From Clostridia bacterium (GTDB lineage: Bacteria > Bacillota > Clostridia > Lachnospirales > Lachnospiraceae), in contig SAAH01000001.1 of the NCBI GenBank assembly GCA_009929525.1, positions 1 through 64,000 on the forward strand: DNA of 64,000 nucleotides, read 5' to 3'. The number at the start of each line of letters is the position of its first letter. Within the stretch, counting starts at the first letter, position 1. The notes under the pieces are model-generated. The model ran no database searches. It saw only the letters and a list, made by a program, of their open reading frames with translations, and was not told the origin of the DNA. The position numbers and the translations under genes were made by a program. Positions 24,906 through 33,528 of this stretch are shown here, piece after piece.

Positions 24906-24957
24906 AAGCAAAGGTGCTTAGTTCTTCCTAAGGGAAGAAACCACCTTTGCTTTTTTT
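24906..24957 (+). terminator. Leader terminator (possible attenuator) before the aminotransferase
   Basis: AAGCAAAGGTG (24906-24916) pairs with CACCTTTGCTT (24942-24952) and runs into seven T. An inner stem pairs CTTCC with GGGAAG. It lies between the promoter and the start codon, so it must be bypassed for expression; GGACGAG occurs just upstream at 24891-24897. No known riboswitch is recognised. Confidence 0.7.
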
Positions 24958-24996
24958 ATTTTCTACATCAATTATAATTCACGGGAGGAAAATGAG

Positions 24997-26211
24997 ATGA
25001 AATTGAAAGACACTGGATTGACAGGAGAGCAGATTAAAGGGTTAGTTAATAAGTACATGATCGAAACCTACGAGCGTTTTGATTTCCTTGCGGAGACAGC
25101 AAAAGACATGTATATGTACGATGCCAACGGAGATGCATATCTTGACTTTTATGCAGGTATCGCAGTTAACAGCACTGGTAACTGTAACGAGAAAGTAGTT
25201 GCAGCAGTTCAGGAGCAGGCTGCAGAGCTGATGCAGACATTCAATTATCCATACACGATTCCACAGGCACTCTTAGCTGAGAAAATCTGTACAACCATCG
25301 GAATGGACAAGATCTTTTATCAGAACTCTGGTACAGAGGCAAATGAAGCAATGATCAAAATGGCCAGAAAATATGGCGTTGAAAAATATGGTCCTGAAAA
25401 ATACGAAATCATCACAGCAAAATCTTCTTTCCATGGAAGAACATTTGGTTCTATGAGTGCTACAGGACAGCCGGATAATGCATGCCAGATCGGATTTGGC
25501 GGTATGACACCTGGATTCGTATATGCAGATTACAATGATCTTGAATCTTTCAAATCAGCTGTGACAGATAAAACGATCGCAATCATGGTTGAGCCGGTTC
25601 AGGGTGAAGGCGGAGTTATTCCAGCTACACCAGAGTTCCTGACAGGACTGAGAAAACTTTGTGATGAGAAAGGCCTTCTGCTCTTGCTTGATGAAGTACA
25701 GACAGGATGGTGCAGAACTGGTGCAGTAATGTCTTATATGAACTACGGAATCAAACCAGATGTAGTTTCTATGGCAAAGGCAATGGGCGGTGGAATGCCG
25801 ATCGGTGCTATCTGTGCGACAGAAGAAGTAGCAAAAGCATTTTCCATGGGATCTCATGGTACAACATACGGAGGACATCCAGTAACATGTGCAGCTTCCC
25901 TGGCACAGATCAATGAGCTTCTGGACCGCGACTGTGAAGGAAATGCAAAGAAGATGGGTGACTATTTCATGGGTCTTCTGAAAACACTTCCACATGTAAA
26001 AGAAGTAAGAGGACAGGGACTGCTTGTAGGTGTTGAATTTGATGACAGCCTTAAAGGAGTAGATGTAAAACATAAATGTTTTGATAAGAAGCTTCTTATT
26101 ACAGCAATCGGAGCACATATCATTCGTATGGTTCCACCATTGATCCTTACAAAAGAGGATTGTGACAAAGCATTTGCAATCATTAAAGAATCTGTAGAAG
26201 AGCTGGCATAA
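24997..26211 (+). CDS. Class III PLP aminotransferase (acetylornithine/ornithine type)
   Basis: A 404-residue aminotransferase. The cofactor region includes NSGTEANEAMIKMAR, FHGRTFGSMSATGQ, LLLLDEVQTGWCRTG and SMAKAMGGGMP, whose lysine (Lys261) forms the Schiff base. It resembles ArgD and 4-aminobutyrate/ornithine aminotransferases. No arginine biosynthesis gene is near; a permease follows, so catabolism of an amino acid or diamine is more likely than biosynthesis. GGGAGGAAAATGAG precedes the ATG. Expression is probably controlled by the leader terminator. Confidence 0.9.
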   Translation: MKLKDTGLTGEQIKGLVNKYMIETYERFDFLAETAKDMYMYDANGDAYLDFYAGIAVNSTGNCNEKVVAAVQEQAAELMQTFNYPYTIPQALLAEKICTTIGMDKIFYQNSGTEANEAMIKMARKYGVEKYGPEKYEIITAKSSFHGRTFGSMSATGQPDNACQIGFGGMTPGFVYADYNDLESFKSAVTDKTIAIMVEPVQGEGGVIPATPEFLTGLRKLCDEKGLLLLLDEVQTGWCRTGAVMSYMNYGIKPDVVSMAKAMGGGMPIGAICATEEVAKAFSMGSHGTTYGGHPVTCAASLAQINELLDRDCEGNAKKMGDYFMGLLKTLPHVKEVRGQGLLVGVEFDDSLKGVDVKHKCFDKKLLITAIGAHIIRMVPPLILTKEDCDKAFAIIKESVEELA

Positions 26212-26259
26212 TTCATTTAACATAAAATCAAAATGGATAGAGCAAAGGAGTGATGACAG

Positions 26260-26862
26260 ATGAAACATATGATTATCACAATAGGTTGTGAGTACGGAAG
26301 CGGCGGTCCTGAGATCGGACGTATGCTGGCTGACAAGTATGAGATTCAGTACTATGACAGAGACCTGGTAGACAGTGTAGCAGAGCAAACGGGTGCTGAC
26401 AGGGAACTGGTAGAAAAAGCAGATACAACAATGTCAAAAGTAAAATACAAATTTGAGACAAAGTTTGGTCCGAGATATGGAAATCTTGTGGATAAAATGG
26501 TGGCCATCCAGTTCAATGTTATCCAGCAGTTCGCAAAAGAATCTTCCTGTGTTATTATCGGACGATGCAGCGATTATGTACTGAAAGACAGAGACGATTG
26601 TATCAGGATTTTCGTGTATGCACCGGAAGAAGAGAGAATCAAAACCGTTATGGAAAAAGAAAATCTCTCAGAGAAGGATGCAAAAGAAAAGATAGAATAT
26701 TTTGATGAGGCATTACATGCAAGATACAAATATATGACCGGTACCTACCGTGGAGACCGTAGAAACCGCCATCTGCTGATAGACAGCAGTGTACTTGGAT
26801 GGGAAAAGACAGCAGATTACATCAAAGAATTTGTAGATACAAAATTTGGCTATAAAGAATAA
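26260..26862 (+). CDS. Cytidylate kinase-like P-loop protein
   Basis: A 200-residue member of the cytidylate-kinase-like family. It opens IITIGCEYGSGGPEIGRMLA, where the P-loop is GSGGPEIG instead of the GxxxxGKS/T form, then RDLVDSVAE and IIGRCSDYVL. A paralogue at 44032 has the same build. It lies 48 bp after the aminotransferase and is probably cotranscribed. The substrate is unknown; true CMP kinase activity is doubtful because the P-loop lysine position differs. Confidence 0.82.
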   Translation: MKHMIITIGCEYGSGGPEIGRMLADKYEIQYYDRDLVDSVAEQTGADRELVEKADTTMSKVKYKFETKFGPRYGNLVDKMVAIQFNVIQQFAKESSCVIIGRCSDYVLKDRDDCIRIFVYAPEEERIKTVMEKENLSEKDAKEKIEYFDEALHARYKYMTGTYRGDRRNRHLLIDSSVLGWEKTADYIKEFVDTKFGYKE

Positions 26863-26910
26863 TTGATTACAAAGATAAAATCAATAATTGAATAAAACAA
26901 ATATGACAAT

Positions 26911-26950
26911 GGCGTTATAGAAAGAAATTCTTTTTATAACGCCTGTTTTT
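26911..26950 (+). terminator. Intercistronic terminator
   Basis: GGCGTTATA (26911-26919) pairs perfectly with TATAACGCC (26935-26943), followed by TGTTTTTTATT. It would reduce read-through from the aminotransferase-kinase pair into the permease. Confidence 0.75.
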
Positions 26951-27005
26951 TATTTATTGGCACAACTAATATTTATTGAATTCATCGAAAAAAAGGAGGA
27001 GCAAT

Positions 27006-28484
27006 ATGGAAAACAAAAGTAAGTCAGAATTTGACAAGGTATTTAGTGCATGGGACATATTGGTTATCGCATTTGGTGCGATGATCGGATGGGGATGGGT
27101 AGTATCCTCAGGAAGCTGGATCCAGAGCGGTGGTGTATTTGGTGCAGTTCTTGGATTTGTAATCGGTGGTATCATGATTTTCTTCGTAGGTCTGACCTAT
27201 GCAGAGCTTACAGCAGCCATGCCGCAGTGTGGTGGAGAACATGTATTTAGTTATAAAGCAATGGGTCCTGTTGGATCATTTATCTGTACCTGGGCTATTA
27301 TTCTTGGATATGTCAGCGTTGTATGTTTTGAGGCGTGTGCACTTCCAACAATCATTCAGTATATCTATCCTGGATTCTTAAAAGGATATATGTATACGAT
27401 CGCAGGATTTGATATCTATGCTTCATGGGTTGCAGTTGCTATTCTTGTTGCTGTTTTCATTACATTTATCAATATCCGCGGTGCGAAAACTGCAGCTATC
27501 CTGCAGACAGTCCTCACTGTTATCATCGGTGGCGTTGGTATCCTTCTGGTTGTGGCATCTGCGATCAATGGTGATGTATCAAACTTCAGTGGACAGATGT
27601 TTGCAGGTTCTGATTCAGGAAGTATCATTGGAAATGTAGTAAGAGTTGCACTGATGACACCATTTTTCTTCATTGGATTCGATGTAATCCCTCAGGCAGC
27701 TGAGGAAATCAATGTTCCTCTGAAGAAAATCGGTAAAATACTGATCCTGTCTATCGTACTTGCAGTAGCATTTTATGCACTGGTTATCATCGGTGTTGGT
27801 TATATCATGAATGCAACAGAGATCGGATCTTCCATGGAAGGTTCAGGTCTGGTAACAGCTGATGCGATGGCAAAAGCTTTCAGCAGTACAATGATGTCAA
27901 AAGTTCTGATCATTGGTGGTATGTGTGGTATCGTAACAAGCTGGAACTCATTCCTGATCGGCGGAAGCCGTGCGATGTACTCCATGGCAAAATCATACAT
28001 GATTCCTCGTGTATTTACAAAATTACATCCAAAATTCAAAACACCTACAACAGCACTTTACCTGATCGGTGGATTGTCTATCCTGGCTCCATTCTTTGGT
28101 CGTGCAATGCTTGTATGGATCGTAGATGCAGGTAACTTTGGATGTTGTCTGGCTTACTGTATGGTATCAGCTTCCTTCATCATCCTTCGTTCCAAAGCAC
28201 CGGATATGGCTCGTCCATATAAAGTAAAACATTATAAAATCGTTGGATGTATCGCAGTAGCTATGTCAGGTCTTATGGTAGTGATGTATATGATCCCGGG
28301 TTCAGGCTGTGCTCTGGTATGGCAGGAATGGATCATGGCAGGCGGCTGGGCAGTACTTGGTATCGCCTTCAGCGTTGGCTGTAAAGTAAAATATGGAAAA
28401 TTATTTGGCTCTCATATCGACGTAGAAGTGGATGAGCTGAGTGAGATGGAAGAAAAATCAGAAATAGGCGGTGAAATGGCTTGA
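27006..28484 (+). CDS. APC-superfamily amino acid permease
   Basis: A 492-residue membrane protein with about 12 to 13 hydrophobic segments. The first helix has the APC signature FGAMIGWGWVV and helix 6 reads FFFIGFDVIPQAAEEI, with the acidic pair seen in many APC members. I start at the ATG preceded by AAAAGGAGGAGC rather than 10 codons earlier. It probably imports the amino acid used by the upstream aminotransferase. The substrate cannot be named. Confidence 0.88.
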   Translation: MENKSKSEFDKVFSAWDILVIAFGAMIGWGWVVSSGSWIQSGGVFGAVLGFVIGGIMIFFVGLTYAELTAAMPQCGGEHVFSYKAMGPVGSFICTWAIILGYVSVVCFEACALPTIIQYIYPGFLKGYMYTIAGFDIYASWVAVAILVAVFITFINIRGAKTAAILQTVLTVIIGGVGILLVVASAINGDVSNFSGQMFAGSDSGSIIGNVVRVALMTPFFFIGFDVIPQAAEEINVPLKKIGKILILSIVLAVAFYALVIIGVGYIMNATEIGSSMEGSGLVTADAMAKAFSSTMMSKVLIIGGMCGIVTSWNSFLIGGSRAMYSMAKSYMIPRVFTKLHPKFKTPTTALYLIGGLSILAPFFGRAMLVWIVDAGNFGCCLAYCMVSASFIILRSKAPDMARPYKVKHYKIVGCIAVAMSGLMVVMYMIPGSGCALVWQEWIMAGGWAVLGIAFSVGCKVKYGKLFGSHIDVEVDELSEMEEKSEIGGEMA

Positions 28485-28717
28485 GTGAGAGAGTAACGCT
28501 TGTAGTAACTAAATCAGGTTGTCCGAATTATAAGGTAGGGGATCAGATTGTGTTTGATGGTCCTGTGATAAATAAGGAAGAAAGTGGCACACTGTGTATG
28601 ACAGCTATCAATGCTCTTTATCCGTTTGTATTTGGAGCACGGAAAGGGTATGTGTGGGAATCACCTATGCAGTGCCCGGATTGTGGGGAAAGTGTTACTT
28701 TTGAGTTTTTGAAATAG
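28481..28717 (+). CDS. TIGR04076-family small protein
   Basis: A 78-residue protein read from a TTG start that overlaps the permease stop (translation coupling). It fits the TIGR04076 pattern: KSGCPNYKVGD near the start, a central hydrophobic INALYPFVFGARKG, and a C-terminal CPDCGES. The Cys pairs could bind a metal. Members often accompany transport or redox genes; no function is established. No ATG is available in frame. Confidence 0.72.
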   Translation: MSERVTLVVTKSGCPNYKVGDQIVFDGPVINKEESGTLCMTAINALYPFVFGARKGYVWESPMQCPDCGESVTFEFLK

Positions 28718-28776
28718 TTTGATGGGGGAATCCTTCTTGAGTGGTGGCTTGGGGAGGGTTCCTTTTTGGTTGGTAT

Positions 28777-29070
28777 GGGGACGCTTTTAAGAGCCGTGTA
28801 TCCAGCGGTGTGGAGGGGGAGTGGAGCTGGGGCTGTAAAAGGCTAAGCGTGAGGAGGGACGATTCTGTGGGGATCGGACATATTCGGTCCGTATGCTTGA
28901 TGCATACGTACCTCAGATGTCCTTGTTGTGTGCTTTGGTAAGCACACAACACCCCGCAGAATCGCCCCTCCTCGCGCCAAGCCTTTTATCAGCCCCAGCT
29001 CGACACTCCCCTTCCACACCACTGGATACACGGCTCTTGAAAGCTGTTGGTGGTGACGGGAGGGAAAAGC
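28777..29070 (+). repeat. Giant stem-loop element, copy 2
   Basis: Arms at 28783-28872 and 28952-29044 pair along nearly their whole length but share little sequence with the arms of copy 1. The apex is the same design: GGACAT/ATGTCC (28876-28881, 28917-28922) enclosing CGTATGC/GCATACG, then GTTGTGTGCT/AGCACACAAC (28925-28934, 28941-28950). Borders GGGGACGCT (28777-28785) and AGCTGTTGGTGG (29042-29053) match copy 1. Orientation is the same as copy 1. Confidence 0.9.
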
Positions 29071-29545
29071 GCGGGCAGAAGTGATCCGGGAGCCACTGCA
29101 AGCGGTTTGGAATAACTGCAGTGAACTAGGAGCTATCACAGGCGGTTCGAGTTGACTGAGGTAAATTATGTTTCGTTTTGTCCGTGGCCAACAGCAGCCA
29201 ACCAACCACACCTACCCCTCAGCGTACCTCCTGGTTGTTCACTGGGGCAATGACAAGCAAAATTCGCCTCCTGCCCTGTGTCAGGACTAATAACGCGGCA
29301 ATAGTATAAATCTGTTGTAGATGCCCCAATTCACTTAAAATCATCGTGCCCGGCTAGGCAAAAACGGAATATATTTTTGTCTTTTTGTGTATATGCCCCG
29401 CTGAATCAGCATTAGCCGGGGAGACATCACTATTTTCTTCGTTGACATCAAAGTTCTTTCTTCCGTGTGTCTTGCAAAGCGTGTTGCTGAACAATGAATG
29501 GACAGTAACCAAACCTCCTGGCGTCCCCTTGCCCCAATTAATTCC
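29071..29545. other. Non-coding spacer with possible decayed repeat material
   Basis: No gene that I can support. A hairpin pairs CCCCGCT with AGCCGGGG (about 29397-29421). On the minus strand GGGGACGCC occurs at 29521-29529, like the left border of the giant stem-loop elements, but no matching arm was found, so a decayed copy is only a possibility. Confidence 0.4.
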
Positions 29546-29600
29546 TTTACATCACCTTCATCCTAAAGTATAATACTTTTATCAAATACTTTATTAAATG
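29546..29600 (+). promoter_or_regulatory. Promoter and candidate ROK half-sites before the first ROK gene
   Basis: TTTACA (29546-29551), a 17-bp spacer and TATAAT (29569-29574). Just downstream are two similar half-sites, CTTTTATCAAAT (29576-29587) and CTTTATTAAATG (29589-29600). They resemble the arms of the palindrome at 30979-31002, which suggests autoregulation by this ROK protein. Confidence 0.65.
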
Positions 29601-29610
29601 GGTGGTATGT

Positions 29611-30705
29611 ATGAAGAAGATTTTGGAAAAGAAAAGCATGGCAAAGAGCAGGATACTTGAATATATTTTGACACATGAGATCACTTCCAAAGCAGAACTT
29701 TCCAAGGAATTGAATCTTAGTATGCCGACAGTTTTATCAAATACAAATGAACTTATCGAAAAAGGGCTCGTAGTGGAAGTTGGGGAATATGAATCCACAG
29801 GCGGCCGCAAAGCAAAATCTTTGGGCGTGAACAAATCCTATTGTTATGCGATGGGGATGGATATTACGGCGAATCATGTGGGTATCGTTCTTGTGAATCT
29901 TGGAGGTGAGGTAGAGAAACGGGAGCGGATCCGCCTTCATTTTGCACCGGATATGTCTTATTGCAGCCAGCTGGCAAAGATTGCACAGGATTTTCTTGAA
30001 GGCCTTCCAATGAAAGAAAAGGTGTTGGGGATCGGTGTGTCGGTCCCGGGGATCATCAGCAAACAGGAAAATACCCTGTTAAAATCCCATGCACTTGGAC
30101 TGGAAAACTATAGCCTGAATATGATGGGAAAATTGCTGCCGCTGCCATTTTACTTTGAAAATGATGCAAATGCAGCGATGTTGGCAGAAAATCCAGAGAA
30201 GTATACAGATGCAGTTTATCTTTCCTTGAATAATACGCTGGGCGGTGCTATCTGCATGGGGGGACAGCTTTTCCATGGACAGAGCCAGAAGGCAGGAGAA
30301 TTTGGTCACATGGTGTTATATCCGGGCGGGAAGACCTGTTACTGCGGAAAGCAGGGGTGTGCAGATGCCTATTGTGCGGCAGGAGCGCTGCTGAAAGATG
30401 AAGAGGACACTTTGGAAGCATTTATGGAGCGTTTAAAAGGACAGGATGCGCAGACTATTGAAAGATGGGAAAAATATCTTGATGATCTGGCTATCCTGAT
30501 CACGAATCTTCGCATGGTGTATGATACCGATATTATCCTGGGAGGAGATGTGGGAGGATATCTGCCGGATCATATGATCGAACTGGGCGAAAAAGTACTT
30601 CGGTACAATCGATTTGATCTGGACCTTAATTACCTGAAAAATTGTGCCTACCGTAAGGAAGCATCCGCTGTGGGCGTTGCGAAATATTTCCTGAGACAAG
30701 GGTAA
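29611..30705 (+). CDS. ROK-family transcriptional regulator
   Basis: A 364-residue protein. The N-terminal winged helix (about 5-65, SKAELSKELNLSMPTVLSNT) is followed by a ROK sugar-kinase-like domain with DITANHVGIVLVNLGG, a FGHMVLYPGG segment and the zinc site CYCGKQGC. The layout is that of NagC/XylR-type regulators rather than of free sugar kinases. It precedes a dehydrogenase-symporter operon that carries a matching operator, so it is probably that operon's repressor with a sugar or sugar alcohol as effector. Confidence 0.88.
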   Translation: MKKILEKKSMAKSRILEYILTHEITSKAELSKELNLSMPTVLSNTNELIEKGLVVEVGEYESTGGRKAKSLGVNKSYCYAMGMDITANHVGIVLVNLGGEVEKRERIRLHFAPDMSYCSQLAKIAQDFLEGLPMKEKVLGIGVSVPGIISKQENTLLKSHALGLENYSLNMMGKLLPLPFYFENDANAAMLAENPEKYTDAVYLSLNNTLGGAICMGGQLFHGQSQKAGEFGHMVLYPGGKTCYCGKQGCADAYCAAGALLKDEEDTLEAFMERLKGQDAQTIERWEKYLDDLAILITNLRMVYDTDIILGGDVGGYLPDHMIELGEKVLRYNRFDLDLNYLKNCAYRKEASAVGVAKYFLRQG

Positions 30706-30803
30706 AACAGAGGCAGATAAAAAAGATTGACAGAAACAAACAGTGCAAAATAGAGCAGACAAAAGCAGGTTGGATAAAAATAAATAAGATAGAAGCATAT
30801 AAG

Positions 30804-30866
30804 ACAGGGGGCGGCCCTTCCGAATCAAGTTATCACTTGAGAAAGAAGGGACCGCCTCCTGTTTTA
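30804..30866. terminator. Terminator after the first ROK gene
   Basis: ACAGGGGGCGGCCCTTC (from 30804) pairs with GAAGGGACCGCCTCCTGT (30845-30862) and is followed by TTTT. Strong GC stem. Confidence 0.75.
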
Positions 30867-30942
30867 CATATTTTTGATTTGTGAAATATATACAAAAAAA
30901 GGAACCTTAGTTTGTATAAAAGGGAAAACATATAGCTTTTTA

Positions 30943-30971
30943 TTGACAAATAATTCGATATGAATGATAAT
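30943..30971 (+). promoter_or_regulatory. Promoter of the dehydrogenase-symporter operon
   Basis: Perfect TTGACA (30943-30948), a 17-bp spacer and GATAAT (30966-30971). The start site would fall near 30978, at the edge of the operator. Confidence 0.7.
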
Positions 30972-30978
30972 GTAATTA

Positions 30979-31002
30979 CTTTAATAAAACGTTTAATAAA
31001 AG
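30979..31002. promoter_or_regulatory. 24-bp pseudo-palindromic operator
   Basis: Centred on AAACGTTT; 20 of 24 positions are symmetric. Outer ends are CTTTAATAAA and TTTAATAAAAG. It starts at the predicted transcription start, the usual place for a repressor. Its arms resemble the half-sites upstream of the ROK gene at 29611. Confidence 0.65.
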
Positions 31003-31101
31003 AGGAAACAAAAGAAATAATGACAGAAAAATACAAAGTGCAATGCATATTGTACGATACAAGTCATGAAAGAAAAAACACAAAACAAAAAGGAGAAGAA
31101 A

Positions 31102-32130
31102 ATGATGTTAAAACAAATTATGACAAAACCGGGCGAAATTATCTTTGAGGAAGTGCCAGTGCCAGAACTGAAGAAAGATCAGGTTATGGTAAAGATTATG
31201 AATATAGGTATCTGTGGTTCTGATATCCATGTCTATCATGGAAAACATCCATTTACATCTTATCCGGTTACCCAGGGCCATGAAGTATCCGGGGAGATCA
31301 CTGAGCTTGGAAGTGATGTCACAGGATTTTGCATAGGACAGAAGGTAACAATCGAGCCTCAGGTGTATTGTGGAGAATGTTATCCATGCCGCCATGGAAA
31401 ATATAATCTTTGTGAGGAATTAAAGGTTATGGGCTTCCAGACAACCGGTACGGCTTCAGAGTATTTTGCTGTGGATGCATCCAAAGTGACACCGATTCCG
31501 GAAGATATGTCCTATGAAGAGGGAGCAATGATCGAGCCTCTGGCAGTGGCTGTTCATGGGGTAAAGCAGGTTGGAGACGTAAAAGGAATGAACATCGTGG
31601 TGATCGGTGCAGGACCGATTGGAAATCTGGTGGCCCAGACTGCAAAAGGAATGGGAGCAGCCAAAGTTATGATTACAGATGTGAGTGATCTTCGCCTTGA
31701 AAAGGCCAAAGAATGCGGAGTGGATGTCTGCATTAATACTATGAAGAAAAACTTTGGAGAGGCAATGGTTGAAACCTTTGGACCTGACAAAGCGGATGTG
31801 ATCTATGATTGTGCAGGAAATAATATCACTATGGGGCAAGCCATTCAGTATGCAAGAAAAGGCAGTATTATTGTACTGGTTGCTGTATTTGCTGGAATGG
31901 CGCAGATCGATCTGGCAGTGGCAAATGATCATGAACTTGATATAAAGAGTACAATGATGTATCGCCATGAGGATTACATAGATGGGATCGCTCTTGTAAA
32001 TGCTGGAAAGGTACATTTGAATCCTTTGATCTCAAAGACCTTTGCATTTAAGGATTATCTGAAGGCTTACCAGTATATAGATGATAATCGTGAAACAACA
32101 ATGAAAGTTATTATTAATGTTCAAGAATAA
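31102..32130 (+). CDS. Zinc-dependent medium-chain alcohol/polyol dehydrogenase
   Basis: A 342-residue MDR-family enzyme. Catalytic zinc ligands are in GICGSDIHVYHG and QGHEVSGEI; the structural zinc site is CGECYPCRHGKYNLC. The NAD-binding loop is VVIGAGPIGNLVAQTA. It resembles sorbitol, L-threonine and L-idonate dehydrogenases and probably oxidises a sugar alcohol imported by the next gene. AAAAGGAGAAG lies before tandem ATG codons at 31102 and 31105. The promoter and operator upstream suggest ROK control. Confidence 0.88.
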   Translation: MMLKQIMTKPGEIIFEEVPVPELKKDQVMVKIMNIGICGSDIHVYHGKHPFTSYPVTQGHEVSGEITELGSDVTGFCIGQKVTIEPQVYCGECYPCRHGKYNLCEELKVMGFQTTGTASEYFAVDASKVTPIPEDMSYEEGAMIEPLAVAVHGVKQVGDVKGMNIVVIGAGPIGNLVAQTAKGMGAAKVMITDVSDLRLEKAKECGVDVCINTMKKNFGEAMVETFGPDKADVIYDCAGNNITMGQAIQYARKGSIIVLVAVFAGMAQIDLAVANDHELDIKSTMMYRHEDYIDGIALVNAGKVHLNPLISKTFAFKDYLKAYQYIDDNRETTMKVIINVQE

Positions 32131-32140
32131 GGAGATTGTG

Positions 32141-33493
32141 ATGAAAAACGAGAACAATAACGGCAAAGTGCCGCTGCTGAGTAAGATAGCGTATGGATTT
32201 GGAGATGTGGGATGCAATTTCAGCTGGATGTTTGTCAGCAACTTTCTGATGATATTTTATACAGACGTATTTGGAATCAGCATGGCAGCGGTGTCTGGAC
32301 TGATGTTGTTCTCCAGGTTTTGGGATGCCATCAATGATCCGATCATAGGTGGTCTGACCGATAAGACAAAATCAAGATGGGGAAGATATCGTCCCTGGCT
32401 GCTGATCGCAGCACCCATTACATCGGTCCTTTTGATCTTGGCTTTCTGGGCACATCCAGACTGGTCAAATACATCAAAGATCCTGTATATGATCATTACC
32501 TATTGTCTTCTGGTGTTGGGGTATACTTGTGTCAATATCCCTTATGGTACCTTGTGCGGGGCCATGACGCAGAATATTGATGAAAGGGCTAAGATCAATA
32601 CATCAAGGTCTGTGGCGGCAATGATCGCCATTGGTATTATCAACATTATAACAGTGCCACTTATAACGATGTTTGGAAGTCAGAATGCGAAAGACGGTTA
32701 TCTTATCGTAGCGATCATTTATGGCATTATATTTTCAGCCTGTCATTTCTTTTGCTTTGCAAAAACGAAAGAAGTTGTGGTGGTACCAGAGAAAAAGAAG
32801 ATATCTCTTAAAGTTCAGTTAAAAGCAGTAATGCAGAACAGACCATATCTGCTTGCATTACTAGGTCAGGTTCTGTTCGGATTTACATTGTATGGAAGAA
32901 ATGCAGATGTACTGTACTACTTTACCTATGTGGAGGGAAATGCATCATATTACGCAGTGTATTCTATGTGTATTATCATTCCATCGATCATTGGAGCCGC
33001 ATGTTTTCAGCCGGTATTTAAAAAGACAGATAATAAAGGACGGACAGCTTCTATCTTTGCATTGCTTACAGGTATCTCGATGCTCGTGCTTTATCTGTTC
33101 AATGTGAAAGAAACACCGATTATGTTTTATGCAGTATCTGCTCTCACACAGTTTTTCTTTTCGGGATTTAACACTGCTATTTATGCGATCATTCCTGATT
33201 GTGTGGAATATGGACAGTGGAAAACAGGACTTAGAAATGATGGATTTCAGTATGCATTTATATCTCTTGGAAATAAAGTGGGTATGGCATTGGGAACTGC
33301 GCTGCTGGCAGGAATGCTTGGAAAATTCGGATATGTGGCCAATCAGCCTCAGAATCAGGAAGTTGTGCTGGTCATGAAACATGCTTTTACAACAATCCCG
33401 GGTATATTGTGGGTTGTAACAGCAGTTGTACTTTTCTTTTATCGATTGAATAAAAAGCGTTACAATGAAATTGTAGCAGAACTTCAGGGATAA
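32141..33493 (+). CDS. GPH-family sugar/glycoside cation symporter
   Basis: A 450-residue MFS transporter of the glycoside-pentoside-hexuronide family (MelB-like). Features seen are IAYGFGDVGCNFSWMFVSNF at the start, FYTDVFGI, the loop DRTKSRWGRYRPW-like segment DKTKSRWGRYRPWLL, and a late ALTQFFFSGFNTAIYAIIPD with DCVEYGQWKTG. About 12 membrane segments. It starts 10 bp after the dehydrogenase with AAGGAG. It probably imports the dehydrogenase substrate by Na+ or H+ symport. Confidence 0.9.
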   Translation: MKNENNNGKVPLLSKIAYGFGDVGCNFSWMFVSNFLMIFYTDVFGISMAAVSGLMLFSRFWDAINDPIIGGLTDKTKSRWGRYRPWLLIAAPITSVLLILAFWAHPDWSNTSKILYMIITYCLLVLGYTCVNIPYGTLCGAMTQNIDERAKINTSRSVAAMIAIGIINIITVPLITMFGSQNAKDGYLIVAIIYGIIFSACHFFCFAKTKEVVVVPEKKKISLKVQLKAVMQNRPYLLALLGQVLFGFTLYGRNADVLYYFTYVEGNASYYAVYSMCIIIPSIIGAACFQPVFKKTDNKGRTASIFALLTGISMLVLYLFNVKETPIMFYAVSALTQFFFSGFNTAIYAIIPDCVEYGQWKTGLRNDGFQYAFISLGNKVGMALGTALLAGMLGKFGYVANQPQNQEVVLVMKHAFTTIPGILWVVTAVVLFFYRLNKKRYNEIVAELQG

Positions 33494-33526
33494 AAAAAGA
33501 ATCCTGCTTGCAGGATTCTTTTTTTA
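33492..33526. terminator. Bidirectional terminator
   Basis: AAAAAAAGAATCCTG and CAGGATTCTTTTTTT around a TTG-type loop give a symmetric hairpin with A and T tracts. It serves both the symporter gene and the convergent MerR gene. Confidence 0.85.
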
Positions 33527-33528
33527 TC

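Noticed and set aside
29161..29540. A fourth giant stem-loop copy
   Set aside because: GGGGACGCC occurs on the minus strand at 29521-29529, but I found no complementary arm or apex, so it cannot be supported.
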